Below are positions 55,127 through 56,603 of a DNA stretch of 56,603 bases, piece by piece. Made by a program: the position numbers and the translations under genes. Numbering within the stretch: the stretch's first letter is position 1; each line of letters opens with the position of its first letter. The notes under the pieces were generated by a model. The model worked only from the letters and a program-made list of their open reading frames with translations, was not told the origin of the DNA and searched no databases. Source of the DNA: Bacillus sp. BP-3 (GTDB taxonomy: Bacteria > Bacillota > Bacilli > Bacillales > Bacillaceae_G); the NCBI RefSeq assembly GCF_028401955.1, contig NZ_JAQOTJ010000022.1, forward strand, positions 1 to 56,603, in the 5' to 3' direction.

Positions 55127-55777
55127 TTATTTTTTATTAATAGTATCCATGACTTGTTTCATAAAAGTTGGTGATACATACGCTTCTACTCCTGAAGCAA
55201 CTGCTAACACCACACCGATAGTAAGAAAAAAGCAAGTGTAGCGCATAAAAAGTGGTAGTAATGGTTCATTTACTTTCCGAATAAATTGATGACGAATCAT
55301 CCGCAATGAAAAGCTAGCTGCAATCGTCGTCATAATAAGAAACGTCGGTATGATAATTACATTCTGTGGAAGTACAGCCACAAACGCTAATAATAGTCCG
55401 TTCCATCCGAGTTGACTCACTAAAAACCCTACTGTAAACCCTACAACAACTCCTTTTAAAAATAATAAAATAAAAATAAGTGGTAAACCGATGATGGAAA
55501 TACCTAAAATCCAAATAAAGCCGATGTATTTCAGTTGCGATAAGTAACTTTCTCGAAACATCTCACCTGCATTTGCAAATTGTCCTTTGGAAACTTGTCC
55601 AAAAAAACGACTCAAATAAAAGTACAAGTCTTGCTTTTGACTTACTTGTAAACTATTCACAAGAATTGCTCCAAAAATAACTCCCATTAATAAAAGAACT
55701 GCTACAAATACATATAGTGAGGCGTGTTCTTGTACATGATATGTTACCCTATCTTGCCAAGATGATTTCCTTAGCAT
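55127..55777 (-). CDS. spoIIM: Stage II sporulation protein M
   Basis: 216 residues, about five to six membrane helices, with GQFANAGEMFRESYLSQLK near 75-95 and FLKGVVVGFTVGFLVSQLG after it. SpoIIM scaffolds the SpoIID-SpoIIP peptidoglycan hydrolases during engulfment. ATG 55777 follows GGAGGGACAG; the longer frame from 55846 has no ribosome binding site. Located upstream of fur, as in B. subtilis. Confidence 0.95.
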   Translation of the reverse strand: MLRKSSWQDRVTYHVQEHASLYVFVAVLLLMGVIFGAILVNSLQVSQKQDLYFYLSRFFGQVSKGQFANAGEMFRESYLSQLKYIGFIWILGISIIGLPLIFILLFLKGVVVGFTVGFLVSQLGWNGLLLAFVAVLPQNVIIIPTFLIMTTIAASFSLRMIRHQFIRKVNEPLLPLFMRYTCFFLTIGVVLAVASGVEAYVSPTFMKQVMDTINKK

Positions 55778-55901
55778 ATTCTGTCCCTCCGTTCTTTCTC
55801 TTACTAGAATGTATGAAAGAAAGAAAAAAGTATGACGAATTAACATTGAAATTCCACGCCACTTTGCTAAACTTAAAAGAAGAGAATAGGAGGGATTTCG
55901 T

Positions 55902-56453
55902 TTGAAACAACTATTATTGGATTTTCCAACATTATTTCAGACTGAGCGCTTACAAGTGCGGAAACCGTTCCCAGGTGATGGAGCGGATGTTTACGAAGCT
56001 ATTCAAGCTTCTTTAGAAGACTTGCAGCCATGGATGGCTATTACACACGAAACTGAAGAAACAGCAGAATCAGCAGTTAGAGAAGCACATGGAAAGTTTT
56101 TACTTCGTGAGACATTACCATTCCATCTATACGAGAAAACATCGGGTACTTTCATCGGTGCACTCACTCTTCATCCAGAAAATTGGGAAATCCCAAAGTT
56201 TTCCATCAGTTTTTGGCTTCATAGCTCTTATACAAAACAGGGATATATGACAGAAGCATTAAAAGGAGCTGTTCAATTCGCTTTCGATAAACTTGGAGCA
56301 AAACGCCTTGAAATTCGTTGTGATGCGAATAATACAAACGCACGATTAGTTGCAGAGCGCCTAGAGTTTATTCTAGAAGGTACGCTCGAAAATGATTTCC
56401 TTGCTCCTGATGGCAGTTTACGTGATACGTGTGTATATGCAAAAATACAATAA
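55902..56453 (+). CDS. GNAT N-acetyltransferase, RimJ/RimL type
   Basis: 183 residues. FQTERLQVRKPFPGDG at the N-terminus, then the GNAT core GALTLHPENWEI and the acetyl-CoA segment FWLHSSYTKQGYMTEAL (about 104-120), and KRLEIRCDANNTNARLVAERL typical of the ribosomal-protein acetyltransferase group. Substrate unknown. TTG start at 55902, 7 bases after AGGAGGG. Divergent from spoIIM. Confidence 0.9.
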   Translation: MKQLLLDFPTLFQTERLQVRKPFPGDGADVYEAIQASLEDLQPWMAITHETEETAESAVREAHGKFLLRETLPFHLYEKTSGTFIGALTLHPENWEIPKFSISFWLHSSYTKQGYMTEALKGAVQFAFDKLGAKRLEIRCDANNTNARLVAERLEFILEGTLENDFLAPDGSLRDTCVYAKIQ

Positions 56454-56488
56454 AAAGACGTTACAGCTAGTCATCTTCACATTTCACA

Positions 56489-56525
56489 AAAATAAACACT
56501 CGCATAAAGCGAGTGTTTATTTTTT
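56489..56525 (+). terminator. Terminator of the GNAT gene
   Basis: AAATAAACACTCGC / GCGAGTGTTTATTT with a four-base loop and T tail. Confidence 0.93.
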
Positions 56526-56526
56526 C

Positions 56527-56563
56527 CAGGCTGTGGAGAAAGTATTCTCCGCAGCCTGTTTTT
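56527..56563 (+). terminator. Second terminator near the window end
   Basis: CAGGCTGTGGAGAA / TTCTCCGCAGCCTG (one mismatch) with TTTTTG. Directly follows the previous terminator; it may be a backup or belong to a gene beyond the window. Confidence 0.88.
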
Positions 56564-56603
56564 GTGTCTGAACCTCTTTTTATCTGTCAACACTGATAAA
56601 AAA

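Overview
The window is chromosomal DNA of a low-GC Firmicute, almost certainly a Bacillus of the B. cereus group. The evidence is AT-rich sequence, strong AGGAGG-type ribosome binding sites, complete sporulation operons (spoIIA, spoVA, dacF, spoIIM), a methionine-salvage operon under an S-box, and several dispersed intergenic repeats of the kind this group carries. Gene order from fur to scpA follows the B. subtilis fur-yqzK-xerD-deoB-punA-dacF-spoIIA-spoVA-ypuA-ppiB-ribT-ypuF-scpA-scpB backbone, with insertions and losses. No rRNA, tRNA, CRISPR array or prophage was seen.

Layout. 1-5.3 kb: methionine salvage. mtnU is cut by what looks like the 5' end of a group II intron; mtnE diverges from it; then a SAM riboswitch and mtnW-X-B-D. 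5.5-11.6 kb: small membrane and unknown proteins, a 3-hydroxyisobutyrate dehydrogenase-family pseudogene, a serine hydrolase, a GGDEF protein and a nitroreductase. 11.8-17.2 kb: sugar phosphotransferase genes ptsI, ptsH, ptsG and the antiterminator glcT, with a clear GlcT target in the ptsG leader. 17.3-20.8 kb: a HAD phosphatase and the GlcNAc catabolic operon nagA-nagB-nagR. 21-26 kb: secreted metallo-beta-lactamase-fold protein, scpAB, a 31-residue YjcZ-type gene, DUF309, ribT and ppiB; the riboflavin genes expected next to ribT are missing. 26-36 kb: ypuA, a HAD phosphatase, then spoVAA-AB-AC-AD-AEB-AEA-AF, sigF-spoIIAB-spoIIAA and dacF. 36.1-41.9 kb: a YtrA-like repressor, one ABC ATPase and four tandem paralogous permeases behind an exact YtrA-type operator. 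42-44 kb: a frameshifted adenine deaminase gene of different character, bracketed by near-identical terminators. 44-48.4 kb: MarR regulator, SIMPL protein, purine permease, CorA. 48.5-51.8 kb: nucleoside salvage deoB-punA-pdp. 52-56.6 kb: YtkA-type lipoprotein, xerD, yqzK, fur, spoIIM and a GNAT acetyltransferase.

The most noteworthy signals are: (i) the intron-like insertion in mtnU; (ii) repeat family B (five copies), which sits at gene 3' ends and supplies the stop codon of four genes, including one copy inside the spoVA operon; (iii) repeat family A (five copies), with conserved ends and variable, foldable cores; (iv) the four-permease Ytr-like transporter with its operator; (v) loss of the rib genes; (vi) two decayed genes (ykwC-like, ade); (vii) a GC-rich repeat upstream of yqzK. 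I did not find a convincing wholly new multi-gene system.
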